Shown here: positions 37,678 to 45,845 of the stretch, one piece after another
Layout of the letters: each line of letters begins with the position of its first letter
Numbering within the stretch: position 1 is the stretch's first letter
Origin: Streptomyces sp. NBC_01216
GTDB taxonomy: Bacteria > Actinomycetota > Actinomycetes > Streptomycetales > Streptomycetaceae
NCBI RefSeq assembly: GCF_035994945.1
Contig: NZ_CP108677.1
Span: 5,022,001-5,086,000 of the forward strand
Direction: 5' to 3'
DNA length: 64,000 bases
Notes under the pieces: model-generated
Databases searched by the model: none
The model's input: only the letters and a program-made list of their open reading frames with translations
Told to the model about the DNA's origin: nothing
Program-made: the position numbers and the translations under genes

Positions 37678-39410
37678 CAGGCTGCCTCCGCCTCGGTCAG
37701 CTGGGAGAGCACGATCTCCCGGTACGTCTCATTGCCCGCCATCAGTTCGTGATGGCGTCCCGCCCCTACGACCCTGCCCTGGTCCAGGACCACGATCCGG
37801 TCAGCGTCCCGGATCGTCGACACCCGCTGGGCGACGATCACGACGGTCGCGTCGGCGGTCTCCTCCGACAACGCGGACCGCAATAGCGCGTCCGTCTCGT
37901 AGTCGAGCGCTGAGAAGGAGTCGTCGAACAGGTAGATCTCCGGCCGCTGGACCAGGGTCCGCGCGATCGCGAGACGTTGGCGCTGCCCGCCCGACACATT
38001 GGTGCCGCCCTGCGCGATCGGCGCGTTCAGACCGGCCTCCAGATTCCGTACGAAGTCGGCGGCCTGGGCCACCTCCAGGGCGTGCCACAACTCCTCGTCG
38101 GTGGCGTCGGGCTTCCCGTACCGCAGGTTCGTCGCCACCGTGCCCGAGAAGAGGTACGGCTTCTGCGGGACGAGCCCGACCGTCCGCGCCATCAGCTCCG
38201 GGTCCAGAGTCCGTACGTCGACGCCGTCGACCAGGACCTCGCCGCCGGTCACGTCGAAGAGCCGCGGCACCAGACCCAGCAGCGTGGACTTGCCGCTTCC
38301 GGTCGAACCGATGATCGCCGTGGTCTCGCCGGGCCGGGCCTCCAGGGCGACCTCCCGCAGGACCGGTTCCTCTGCGCCCGGATAGCGGAAGTCCGCCGCC
38401 CTGACCTCCAGGTGCCCGCGCTGCCGCAGCTCGCGTACCGGCACCACGGGCGGCACCACGCTGGACTCGGTGGCCAGGACCTCCTCGATGCGTTCGGCGC
38501 ACACCTCGGCCCGCGGCACCATCATGAACATGAAGGTGGCCATCATCACGGCCATCACGATCTGCATGAGATAGGCGAGGAAGGCGGTCAGCGCCCCGAT
38601 CTCCATCCCGCCGCTGTCGATTCGGTGCGCTCCGAACCAGACCACCGCGATGCTGGAGACGTTCACCACCGTCATCACGGTCGGGAACATCAGCGCCATC
38701 AGCCGGCCGGTCGCCATCGACACGTCGGTCAGCTCCGTGTTGGAGCCCCTGAACCGCTCGCGCTCGTAGTCGTCCTTCACGAACGCCCGGATCACCCGGT
38801 TTCCGGAGATCTGCTCGCGCAGCACCCGGTTCACCGTGTCCAGCCGCTCCTGCATGGTCCGGAACAGCGGACGCATCCTCGTCACGATCAGGGAGACCGC
38901 GATGCCCAGGACCGGGACCACCGCCAGCAGCACCGCCGACAGCGGCACGTCCTGACCCAGCGCCATGATGATGCCGCCGACGCACATGATCGGCGCCGAC
39001 ACCATCAGGGTGAACGCCATGAGGACCAGCATCTGGACCTGCTGGACGTCGTTCGTCGTACGGGTGATCAGCGACGGTGCGCCGAAGTGCCCGACCTCGC
39101 GGGCCGAGAAGGACTGCACGCGCGCGAAGACCGCGGCACGCACGTCACGGCCCAGGGCGGACGCCGTGCGTGCCCCGAAGTAGACGGCGCCGACGTTGCA
39201 GACGACCTGGAGCACCGAGACCGCGATCATCAGGGCACCGAAGCGGAGGATGTAGCCGGTGTCCCCGTTCACCACACCGTTGTCGATGATGTCCGCGTTC
39301 AGCGTCGGCAGATAGAGGGAGGCACAGGTCTGCAGCAGCTGCAGGAGCACCAGCAGGGCGATGGGCTTCTTGTACGGTCCGAGGTGGCTTCGGAGGAGTC
39401 TTATGAGCAC
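37677..39410 (-). CDS. ABC exporter half-transporter, subunit 1
   Basis: 577 residues. Membrane domain (PIALLVLLQLLQTCASLYLPTLNADIIDNGV) then ATPase with Walker A GSTGSGKSTL, signature NVSGGQRQRL and Walker B EIYLFDDSFSALDY. In Walker B the usual catalytic Glu position is Asp (FDD-S), a change common in one half of heterodimeric exporters (TmrA/B type). GTG start at 39410 with little leader sequence. Coupled to subunit 2. Confidence 0.9.
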   Translation of the reverse strand: MLIRLLRSHLGPYKKPIALLVLLQLLQTCASLYLPTLNADIIDNGVVNGDTGYILRFGALMIAVSVLQVVCNVGAVYFGARTASALGRDVRAAVFARVQSFSAREVGHFGAPSLITRTTNDVQQVQMLVLMAFTLMVSAPIMCVGGIIMALGQDVPLSAVLLAVVPVLGIAVSLIVTRMRPLFRTMQERLDTVNRVLREQISGNRVIRAFVKDDYERERFRGSNTELTDVSMATGRLMALMFPTVMTVVNVSSIAVVWFGAHRIDSGGMEIGALTAFLAYLMQIVMAVMMATFMFMMVPRAEVCAERIEEVLATESSVVPPVVPVRELRQRGHLEVRAADFRYPGAEEPVLREVALEARPGETTAIIGSTGSGKSTLLGLVPRLFDVTGGEVLVDGVDVRTLDPELMARTVGLVPQKPYLFSGTVATNLRYGKPDATDEELWHALEVAQAADFVRNLEAGLNAPIAQGGTNVSGGQRQRLAIARTLVQRPEIYLFDDSFSALDYETDALLRSALSEETADATVVIVAQRVSTIRDADRIVVLDQGRVVGAGRHHELMAGNETYREIVLSQLTEAEAA

Positions 39411-39526
39411 GGGTTCTACTATCGCCCGTCAGCCCCCGGCGTTACGACTCGGTTTTCTCCGCCCCCGGCGACCCCGGGAACTCGGCCCTGACCCCGGGCT
39501 CCTGAGCTCCCGCGTCCGCGTTCCGG

Positions 39527-39550
39527 CCCCCCGAGCACCCGCTCGGGGGG
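39527..39550 (-). terminator. xylulokinase terminator
   Basis: 10-bp perfect stem CCCCCCGAGC / GCTCGGGGGG with loop ACCC, 10 bp beyond the xylulokinase stop. Confidence 0.75.
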
Positions 39551-39559
39551 GCCGGGTGA

Positions 39560-40999
39560 CTACGCGTCGAACGCGCCCGGGTGGGTCTGCTCCCGGGTCG
39601 CCCGGTACTGCTGCCGGACCGCCTGCCCCACCGCCAGCTCCTCGCCCGGTTCGAAGACCTGCGCCGCCGCACCCTGCCAGGCCGGCGGCGCGCCCGGCGA
39701 GAGCCTGCCGTGCGAGACACCGAGCGCCCACGCGGCCTGCCGTGCCGCGCCGCGCGCCGCGTAGTCCGCCGGCTGCGGGACGACGACCTGCGCTCCGAAG
39801 ACCGCCGGGGCCAGTGCCTGTACGGCGGGCAGCTCCGCCGCCGCGCCCAGCAGGAACACCCGCCGCACCTCGACGCCCCGCCCGCGCAGTACGTCCATCG
39901 CGTCGGCGAGGGAACAGAGCATCCCCTCGAAGGAGGCCCGCGCGAGATGCTCCGGCTTCATCGACTCGCGGCGCAGACCGCTGAGGGTGCCCGCGGTGTG
40001 CGGAAGCTGCGGGGTGCGCTCGCCCTCCAGATAGGGGAGGAGGACCAGGCCGGAGGAGCCGGGGGTCGACTTCAGGGCGAGGGCCGACAGTTCCTCCAGG
40101 CTGTCCACGCCCAGCATCTCGGCGGTTCCGCGCAGCGCCCGGACCGCGTTCGAGGTGTGCACGACGGGCAGGTGCATGCCGGTCGCGTCGGCGAAGGAGG
40201 TGATCATGCCCTGCGGGTCGGCGAGCGCCTGGTGGTGCACGGCCATCACCGAACCGGAGGCTCCGAGCGACACGACCGCGTCCCCGGGGCCGAGCCCGAG
40301 GCCGAGTGCGGCGGCCATCGTCTCGCCCGTACCGGCGGAGATCAGCAGGCCCTCTGGGGTGGTGCCGGCCGCCTCGGCGGGGCCGAGCACCTCGGGCAGC
40401 ACGGCCTGATGGCCGAGCGCCAGCTCGACGAGATCGGGACGGTAGGCGTCGGCGCCGGCCGACCAGTAGCCGGTCGCCGAGGCGGCGCCGCGGTCGGTGG
40501 TGCGCCGCAGCGGCCTGCCGAGCAGCTGCCAGACCAGCCAGTCGTGCGGCTGGAGGACCATCGCGACACGCTGGGCGTTCTCGGGCTCGGTGCGGGCCAG
40601 CCAGCGGAGCTTGGCGACGGGCTGTCCGGCCTGCGGCACCGATCCGACGGCCTCGGCCCAGGCCCGACGTCCGCCGAACGCCTCGACGAGGTCGGCGGCG
40701 GCGACCTGTGCCCGCCTGTCGTTGCCGACCAACGCGGGCCGCACCGGGGTGCCCTGCTGGTCCAGAGTCACAAGACCATGCTGCTGAGCGGAGACGCCGA
40801 TGGCCTGCACACCCTCCAACAGCCCGCCGGCCGCGGCCTCGCCGAGCGAGAGCAGCCAGCCTTGCGGATCGACGTCGACGGCCTTCGGGTCGCCCGGATG
40901 CGGGGCATAGCCCTGCCGCAGCACGGCACCCGTGTCCGCGTCACAGACGACGATCCGTGTGAACCCCGAAGAGCTGTCCAAGCCCGCGACTATCCCCAT
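39560..40999 (-). CDS. xylB: FGGY-family sugar kinase, probable xylulokinase
   Basis: 479 residues. N-terminal phosphate loop VAGLDSSSGFTRIVVCD, IGVSAQQHGLVTLDQQG with the sugar-contact residues, GNDRRA, the mid-protein AAGTGETMAAALGLGLGPGDAVVSLGASGSV, and the late ATP site VRRVFLLGAAAELPAVQALAPAVFG. Phosphorylates D-xylulose in most relatives; actinobacterial copies at this locus are annotated so, but no xylose genes are adjacent. Starts with ATG at 40999. Confidence 0.87.
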   Translation of the reverse strand: MGIVAGLDSSSGFTRIVVCDADTGAVLRQGYAPHPGDPKAVDVDPQGWLLSLGEAAAGGLLEGVQAIGVSAQQHGLVTLDQQGTPVRPALVGNDRRAQVAAADLVEAFGGRRAWAEAVGSVPQAGQPVAKLRWLARTEPENAQRVAMVLQPHDWLVWQLLGRPLRRTTDRGAASATGYWSAGADAYRPDLVELALGHQAVLPEVLGPAEAAGTTPEGLLISAGTGETMAAALGLGLGPGDAVVSLGASGSVMAVHHQALADPQGMITSFADATGMHLPVVHTSNAVRALRGTAEMLGVDSLEELSALALKSTPGSSGLVLLPYLEGERTPQLPHTAGTLSGLRRESMKPEHLARASFEGMLCSLADAMDVLRGRGVEVRRVFLLGAAAELPAVQALAPAVFGAQVVVPQPADYAARGAARQAAWALGVSHGRLSPGAPPAWQGAAAQVFEPGEELAVGQAVRQQYRATREQTHPGAFDA

Positions 41000-41178
41000 G
41001 GCAGGAGATTCTGCCGCACGCGGAGGAGTAGGGGGAGCGCTGACGGGGTATGAGGGGTCTTTTCAGGCACCCCCGGCGACCGTCCGGGGGCCCCGGAGCC
41101 ATGGAACACACGGACGCCGCCACGCGGACGTCCGTGGGGAAGTCCGCCGCGTGACCTTGCCCACGGGGCCTGGCGGCG

Positions 41179-41481
41179 TCAGGTGTTGCTGACGCCCCAG
41201 TCGTCCTCGGTCACCTGGCCGTTGTGGTGGCGCAGGGCGTGGATTCGCTCGGTCATCGCTTCGGGCAGTCTGTCGCCGACCTTGTCGCTCACCGCGTGGA
41301 GAGCCTTTCCGGCCACCTGGCGCCCGGTCTGTGCCGCGGATTCGGCCGCGTTGCGCACGGCGGGATTCTGCGAGAACTCGCGCGCGGACTTCTTCATCTG
41401 CTCGTAGCGCTCGCGCCCGGCCCGCGTCCCGATGACGTAACCGAGGGCCAGTCCCACGACGAACGTCAGCTTGTACCGCAC
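41179..41481 (-). CDS. YtxH-like small membrane-associated protein
   Basis: 100 residues: an N-terminal hydrophobic helix with Gly-rich face (KLTFVVGLALGYVIGTRAGRERYEQM), then an amphipathic Ala-rich helical region (NAAESAAQTGRQVAGKALHAVSDKV). This is the YtxH/gas-vesicle-GvpP-like arrangement. Function unknown. Alone, divergent from the tRNA cluster. Confidence 0.75.
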   Translation of the reverse strand: MRYKLTFVVGLALGYVIGTRAGRERYEQMKKSAREFSQNPAVRNAAESAAQTGRQVAGKALHAVSDKVGDRLPEAMTERIHALRHHNGQVTEDDWGVSNT

Positions 41482-41649
41482 GGCGGCACCACCCTTCCCT
41501 GGAAGTTCCCTGATGCCTCACTGGTGCCCACGAGCGCCCGCGGCATACCGATTGGCGGAGCACCCCCCTGCTTGCGCTAATGTATGTGTCGCAGCGAACG
41601 AGCGCCGCCCGGGACGCCCGAGGTGCGTACGTTCGGTGCAACGCAGCAA

Positions 41650-41722
41650 TCCCCTGTAGCTCAATTGGCAGAGCAGCCGGCTGTTAACCGGCAGGTTACT
41701 GGTTCGAGTCCAGTCGGGGGAG
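41650..41722 (+). tRNA. tRNA-Asn (GTT), copy 1
   Basis: 73 nt. Acceptor TCCCCTG pairs CGGGGGA, D-loop AGCTCAATTGGCAGAGC, anticodon loop CTGTTAA (GTT), T-loop TTCGAGT, discriminator G; CCA is not encoded. A TAATGT at 41578 is a possible -10 of the cluster promoter. Confidence 0.96.
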
Positions 41723-41727
41723 CGCGA

Positions 41728-41800
41728 TCCCCTGTAGCTCAATTGGCAGAGCATTCGGCTGTTAACCGGAGGGTTGCTGGTTCGAGTCCAGCCGGGGGAG
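41728..41800 (+). tRNA. tRNA-Asn (GTT), copy 2
   Basis: 73 nt, nearly identical to copy 1 and only 5 nt behind it. Differences fall in the anticodon stem (TTCGG/CCGGA), the variable loop and T-stem and keep pairing or wobble. Same GTT anticodon. Followed at once by a terminator. Confidence 0.96.
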
Positions 41801-41804
41801 CGAA

Positions 41805-41836
41805 AAGAAAGAGGACCCTGAGGGGTCCTCTTTCTT
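41805..41836 (+). terminator. Terminator of the tRNA-Asn pair
   Basis: 14-bp perfect stem AAGAAAGAGGACCC / GGGTCCTCTTTCTT with a 4-nt loop and a short T-run, 4 nt after the second tRNA. Confidence 0.92.
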
Positions 41837-41965
41837 GTGCCCGGGAACCAACCCGTGCGGTGCGTAGTCCTCATGGTCGTGGATGCCGTGAGCCACAGCG
41901 AGAGATCGTATGAGCGGCTATGCTGCGGCAGACGGCGCGCACACGTGTACGCGACACGCCGTTGA

Positions 41966-42039
41966 GGGGCGGTAGCTCAGCCGGTTAGAGCAGCGGACTC
42001 ATAATCCGTCGGCCGTGGGTTCGAGTCCCACCCGCCCCA
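41966..42039 (+). tRNA. tRNA with CAT anticodon (Ile2 or elongator Met); integration target
   Basis: 74 nt. Acceptor GGGGCGG pairs CCGCCCC, discriminator A, anticodon loop CTCATAA, T-loop TTCGAGT. The CAT anticodon without initiator features means either elongator tRNA-Met or tRNA-Ile2 whose C34 becomes lysidine; sequence alone does not let me decide, with a slight lean to Ile2. An integrase gene begins 105 bp after its 3' end, the usual layout for an element inserted in a tRNA 3' end. Confidence 0.93.
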
Positions 42040-42143
42040 CTACGGCAGAAACGTCGTGACCAGCCAAAACGCCGGTTTCACGCTAGGTCGGTGGTCGCGT
42101 TCGCCGCACGAACGCCGCACCGAAGCGCCGTACGATCACTCTC

Positions 42144-43379
42144 ATGGCGTACATCAAGACCAATTCCCGGCTGTCCGGAGACCCCTCCTATACCGTCATG
42201 TGGCGGGCCGGTGGGACCCGAACGGGCCAGTGGTGCCGCGAGACGTTCGACGACGAGACGCTGGCGGAACGTTTCCGCGACCTGGTCAATGGTCACGGAC
42301 AGCAATGGCCCCCGGGGTGGGTCAAGGGCGAGGGCTTCGTCGAGATCAGCGAGCCGTCGGCACCAGACGCGGAGAAGTTTCCGGCCTACGCCCACGCCTA
42401 CGTAGGGCTCCTGACGGACATATCCGAGCACACCAGGACCAACTACACGAGGTTCATCGACAACCACATGGTCCCGTGGTTCGGAGAGCTGTCCGTGTCC
42501 GATCGAGGGGAGAAGCTCACCCGCGATCACGTCAGCCGGTGGATCCTGGACCTTCAGGACGGGAGGCCGGGCCCCCTGCATGCTCCGGGGACGAAGCGCC
42601 GCGCGTACGCGGCGAAGACGATCGCCAACCTCCACGGCCTGCTCTACAGCATCCTCCAGTCAGCCGTGGACTCCGATCCGGCACTGCGTGACTCGAACCC
42701 CTGTGTGCACACGAAGTTGCCCAAGGGGAACGACACGGAGGACGACGAGGTGTTCCTCGAACCTGAGGAGTACGCCCTACTGCGGAGGCATGTACGTGCC
42801 GATGCTGTCGACATCATCGACGCGCTGGTGAGCACCGGCCTCAGGTGGGGTGAGGTGACGGCGCTGCAACCTCGGGACTTCACCTTCGTGTCCAAGAGGC
42901 CGACGCTCCGCGTGCAGCGCGCGTGGAAACGGCGAGGCGAGGGCGGGACATTTCTCGGGGCCCCCAAGACGAAGAAGTCGCGCCGCACGCTCGTGCTCAC
43001 TCCTGAGCAGGTGCAGCTGTTCCAGCGGATCTGCAAGGGGAAGAAGCCGACCGACCTGGTCTTCACCGCACCAGAGGGCGGAGCCTGGCACTCCGGTGTG
43101 TTCCACGCACACCGCTGGAAGCCTGCCCTGGACGCAGTCAACGCCGCCGGTCTCACCAAGCGCCCACGCATCCACGACCTGCGCCACACTCACGCTTCCT
43201 GGCTAATCGCCGGCAAGGTCCCCCTGCCCGTGATTCAGGCCCGCCTCGGCCACGAGTCGATCACGACGACCGTCGACCGATACGGACACCTCCTGGAGTC
43301 CTCGGACGACGAGGTCGTGGCAGCCGTCGAATGGGCGATGGGCGCAGCGATCCCGCAGGACCTCGCCGAGGCCGCCTGA
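42144..43379 (+). CDS. int: Tyrosine site-specific integrase
   Basis: 411 residues. N-terminal arm-binding part (SGDPSYTVMWRAGG...), SAM-like core-binding domain (HTRTNYTRFIDNHMVPWFGELSVSD), then the catalytic domain with the first Arg in TGLRWGEVTAL, HDLRHTHASWL (His-x-x-Arg), GHESITTTVDRYGHL with the nucleophile Tyr. All catalytic residues are present. It would recombine the element with the tRNA 3' end. Stops 12 bp from the end of the convergent regulator gene. Confidence 0.93.
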   Translation: MAYIKTNSRLSGDPSYTVMWRAGGTRTGQWCRETFDDETLAERFRDLVNGHGQQWPPGWVKGEGFVEISEPSAPDAEKFPAYAHAYVGLLTDISEHTRTNYTRFIDNHMVPWFGELSVSDRGEKLTRDHVSRWILDLQDGRPGPLHAPGTKRRAYAAKTIANLHGLLYSILQSAVDSDPALRDSNPCVHTKLPKGNDTEDDEVFLEPEEYALLRRHVRADAVDIIDALVSTGLRWGEVTALQPRDFTFVSKRPTLRVQRAWKRRGEGGTFLGAPKTKKSRRTLVLTPEQVQLFQRICKGKKPTDLVFTAPEGGAWHSGVFHAHRWKPALDAVNAAGLTKRPRIHDLRHTHASWLIAGKVPLPVIQARLGHESITTTVDRYGHLLESSDDEVVAAVEWAMGAAIPQDLAEAA

Positions 43380-43390
43380 CTGGGTGCGCG

Positions 43391-44353
43391 TCAGAAGGGC
43401 GGAGTGTCACCTACCCGTCCTCCGGCGCGGTCCGCGCGCGTGCGCACCCAGAGCTTGTAGTTGCCTAGGTCCTGAGGTCCGCGATCCACTCTGAACAGCG
43501 GAACCTGGGCGTACTCCCAGTCCACCAGGAAGGGGTCGTATCGGTCGAGGTTCAGGAGCGCGTCGGCAAGGATCGCGGAAACAGCCTGGTCATTCTTGAA
43601 GAGGTCCTGCGTCTTCTGATGACGCCAGAGCTCATTCAGCTCCTCGATAGCTTGTGCCTGAGCGTCCAGGACAGTAGGACGAGCGCAGGGCCCCAGGTGC
43701 GCTAGCAAGCGCAGCGTCGATCCCCGATAGCCGCCCGGGATGCCCGAGCTGTGTAGCGAGTCCTCAAGGGTTGCTAGGACTGTGGCGGTCGTGAGGCTGG
43801 GGTCTTCTCGTCTGGCGTCGACGCTGATGACACTGCCCGCGCTCATGTCGCGGCGGTGCGCGCCCTCTGCGCCGTACCCGATGTCGGAGAGGGCATCGGT
43901 CACGATGAACCGCAACGCACGACGGTTTTGAACGCTCAGGTCTGAGGGCCGCGCCCACTCGATGCGCAGGGCGAGTACCGGTGCTGGTGTTGGTGCTTCG
44001 ATCTCGGATGGGATCGTTCGTTCCGCGGAGAGTTGGCTCGACGGCGCATGGTTGTCGTCTGCTCCCGTCGCTGCCAGCCAGAGGCCGTGCAGCCTCTGTT
44101 CCTCTTCCGAGAAAGCGGACCCCGGGATGAATTCGCACAGAGCCTCCGCGAGTACCTGGATCAGCCCCCACGACGGCAAGCGATCACTTGAGAAGGCGTC
44201 GTAGACCCTGCTCTTGCTTGCGACTCTCGGACCTATGAGCTTGGCGAGATCTCGGGTGGAAGGTCGGCCGGCACGCCGATGCAGGTCGTGCAGCGCAGTG
44301 TTCAAGTCCTTCAGCCCGCCGTCCGGCAGGTTCGGCCGCTTCAGCCCTGGCAT
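43391..44353 (-). CDS. HTH-domain regulator of the element
   Basis: 320 residues. The N-terminal 75 residues look like an XRE-type helix-turn-helix module (LNTALHDLHRRAGRPSTRDLAKLIGPRVASKSRVYDAFSSDRLPSWGLIQVLAEALCEFIPG), often fused to sensor domains in Streptomyces. The C-terminal 240 residues resemble nothing I can name. ATG at 44353 follows a GGGGGG run; an upstream frame to 44425 lacks one. Divergent from the small membrane gene, with direct repeats TGTCCGA in its upstream region. Confidence 0.75.
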   Translation of the reverse strand: MPGLKRPNLPDGGLKDLNTALHDLHRRAGRPSTRDLAKLIGPRVASKSRVYDAFSSDRLPSWGLIQVLAEALCEFIPGSAFSEEEQRLHGLWLAATGADDNHAPSSQLSAERTIPSEIEAPTPAPVLALRIEWARPSDLSVQNRRALRFIVTDALSDIGYGAEGAHRRDMSAGSVISVDARREDPSLTTATVLATLEDSLHSSGIPGGYRGSTLRLLAHLGPCARPTVLDAQAQAIEELNELWRHQKTQDLFKNDQAVSAILADALLNLDRYDPFLVDWEYAQVPLFRVDRGPQDLGNYKLWVRTRADRAGGRVGDTPPF

Positions 44354-44368
44354 AGCCCCCCCGGCAGC

Positions 44369-44395
44369 TGTCCGATTCCGTCCTATGGTGTCCGA
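44369..44395. promoter_or_regulatory. Direct repeats upstream of the element regulator
   Basis: TGTCCGA at 44369-44375 and again at 44389-44395, 20 bp apart on the same face of the helix, in the divergent promoter between the regulator and the small gene at 44484. Candidate autoregulatory sites. Confidence 0.45.
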
Positions 44396-44483
44396 CAACG
44401 ACCGCCGACGTCTAGCACCGTCCACCTCAATGACCTTCAGATCAGGCTGATCGGAGTGCAGTCGAGGTCAGGAGGCGTAGGGG

Positions 44484-44636
44484 ATGACACTGTCCACTCC
44501 CTTTTGGGAGGCCGTTGTGGAGGGGGTGTTGGCGGAGGTGATCGGTTCCGTGGTCATGGTGGGGTTGTTGGCTGCTGTCCGCTCAGTGCGGCGGAAGGAG
44601 CGCCAGCCGGGGGATACGGAAGGTGGTCAGACGTAG
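44484..44636 (+). CDS. Small single-pass membrane protein
   Basis: 50 residues: MTLSTPFWEAVVEGVLAEV then a hydrophobic helix IGSVVMVGLLAAV and a basic, polar tail RSVRRKERQPGDTEGGQT. Ribosome site AGGAGG lies upstream of the ATG. Similar tiny proteins are frequent in Streptomyces elements, near the integrase. Function unknown. Confidence 0.6.
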   Translation: MTLSTPFWEAVVEGVLAEVIGSVVMVGLLAAVRSVRRKERQPGDTEGGQT

Positions 44637-44689
44637 TCACGTAGGCGGGGCCGGGGCACGCCTTACCCACCGCTCCGTGGAACCTCAGC

Positions 44690-45325
44690 TCACCAGAGGC
44701 TGAGTGGCCGACCAGCCGACATGGCAGCTCGGATGCGGCCCGCGATCTCCTGGTCTGACTCGCGGTTCTCTCGGCCGGCCCGGATGGCGGCGCCTATCGC
44801 GCGGGAGCGTCCGGCCGGGCCGCGGAGGTCGGCCAGAGGGCTGCCCGGGTTTCTGCGGCGGGCCAGCCACTCGGCTCGGTTCTCTGCCGCCGTGCCAAGC
44901 CGAAGGTGTGTCGGCTGCTGGCAGGAGTGGTTGTCGCAGGTGTGGCACACGGTCGGGCTGTCGGTACCCCAACCGAGCCGAGGGATGACACCGTGCGCGA
45001 GCTGGTACCCGTAGAGGTGGCCGGGCACCGTGCCGCGTCGCGTCCTGCCCGGCCGCGACGCGGCCCTGAAGCTGGCGTGGCCGGTGCTGGAGATCCCGCC
45101 GAAGAAGAACCAGCAGTCTTCGGTTGACGAGGTTCGGTAGACCTTTGCCCAGTACCGGGCTTGAACTGACTCGTTGGCCAGCCAGACCGACCACTCAACA
45201 GCCGGTATGCGCACCGGTGTTGGTTCACCGATGAGGGCTAGTTGCTCATCACGGTGAACGGGCCCGGACTCGTTCACCGCCGTGAGCGGGAAGAGTCCGG
45301 GCCCGAGGTCGTTCTCAGGCGGCAT
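44690..45325 (-). CDS. HNH-type endonuclease-like protein
   Basis: 211 residues. The segment RYWAKVYRTSSTEDCWFFFGG...TVCHTCDNHSCQQPTHLRLGTAAENRAEW matches HNH_3-type nucleases of phage and homing origin. It has Cys-x2-Cys-x4-Cys, then His-Leu, while the first His lies in YGYQLAHG. ATG at 45325 is set by overlap with the upstream stop (ATGCCGCCTGA), implying translational coupling. Could be a homing or packaging-associated nuclease. Confidence 0.75.
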   Translation of the reverse strand: MPPENDLGPGLFPLTAVNESGPVHRDEQLALIGEPTPVRIPAVEWSVWLANESVQARYWAKVYRTSSTEDCWFFFGGISSTGHASFRAASRPGRTRRGTVPGHLYGYQLAHGVIPRLGWGTDSPTVCHTCDNHSCQQPTHLRLGTAAENRAEWLARRRNPGSPLADLRGPAGRSRAIGAAIRAGRENRESDQEIAGRIRAAMSAGRPLSLW

Positions 45326-45764
45326 CAGCCCGGCTACCGTCCGCTGTGATGACCGGGGCCGGGATGTGCGAGGTCGAGGAAGCCGCATCCGTCCCATCCG
45401 CGCGAGGCTTACGGGGCCGGGTGGGACGGGGGCGCTCGGCGCGGGCCCGCAGCGACTCGATGATCTCCTTCGCCCGAGCGGCGGTAACAGGCTTCGCCTC
45501 GCGTTCCAGCTCCTCCGCCGGCACGCCAAGAAGCTCCGAGACCAACTCGGCGTCGTTGTCGAACAGCCGCAGAACCACAGCGGCAGCTTCTCGTGCGGAG
45601 GCGTCGGCCTCCTCCTTCGCCTTGGCCGCCTTCACCGCGGCCTCACGCGCGGTCAGCGCGTTCGTCGCGGCCATCTCCCGCGTCTTCGCCTTCAGCGCTT
45701 CAGCAGCGCGAACCCGCCGCCGCAGCTCCGCCGCGCTCACCGGTCCTGCCGAAGTGGTGCTCAC
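45315..45764 (-). CDS. Charged helical protein upstream of the HNH gene
   Basis: 149 residues, almost entirely Ala/Glu/Lys/Arg helix (AELRRRVRAAEALKAKTREMAATNALTAREAAVKAAKAKEEADA), probably coiled coil, then a Pro/Arg-rich tail. No domain recognised. GTG start at 45764. The 3' end overlaps the HNH gene by 11 nt, so the two proteins are probably made together and may act together. These two are the only leftward genes in this part of the element. Confidence 0.6.
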   Translation of the reverse strand: MSTTSAGPVSAAELRRRVRAAEALKAKTREMAATNALTAREAAVKAAKAKEEADASAREAAAVVLRLFDNDAELVSELLGVPAEELEREAKPVTAARAKEIIESLRARAERPRPTRPRKPRADGTDAASSTSHIPAPVITADGSRADAA

Positions 45765-45845
45765 CTGTGCCCCCAGTCCTGTTCGAAATACTGCTCATCG
45801 CGCGCACCGTAGGCACAGGTCCGCGGACATCTCGAACCACGAGTT

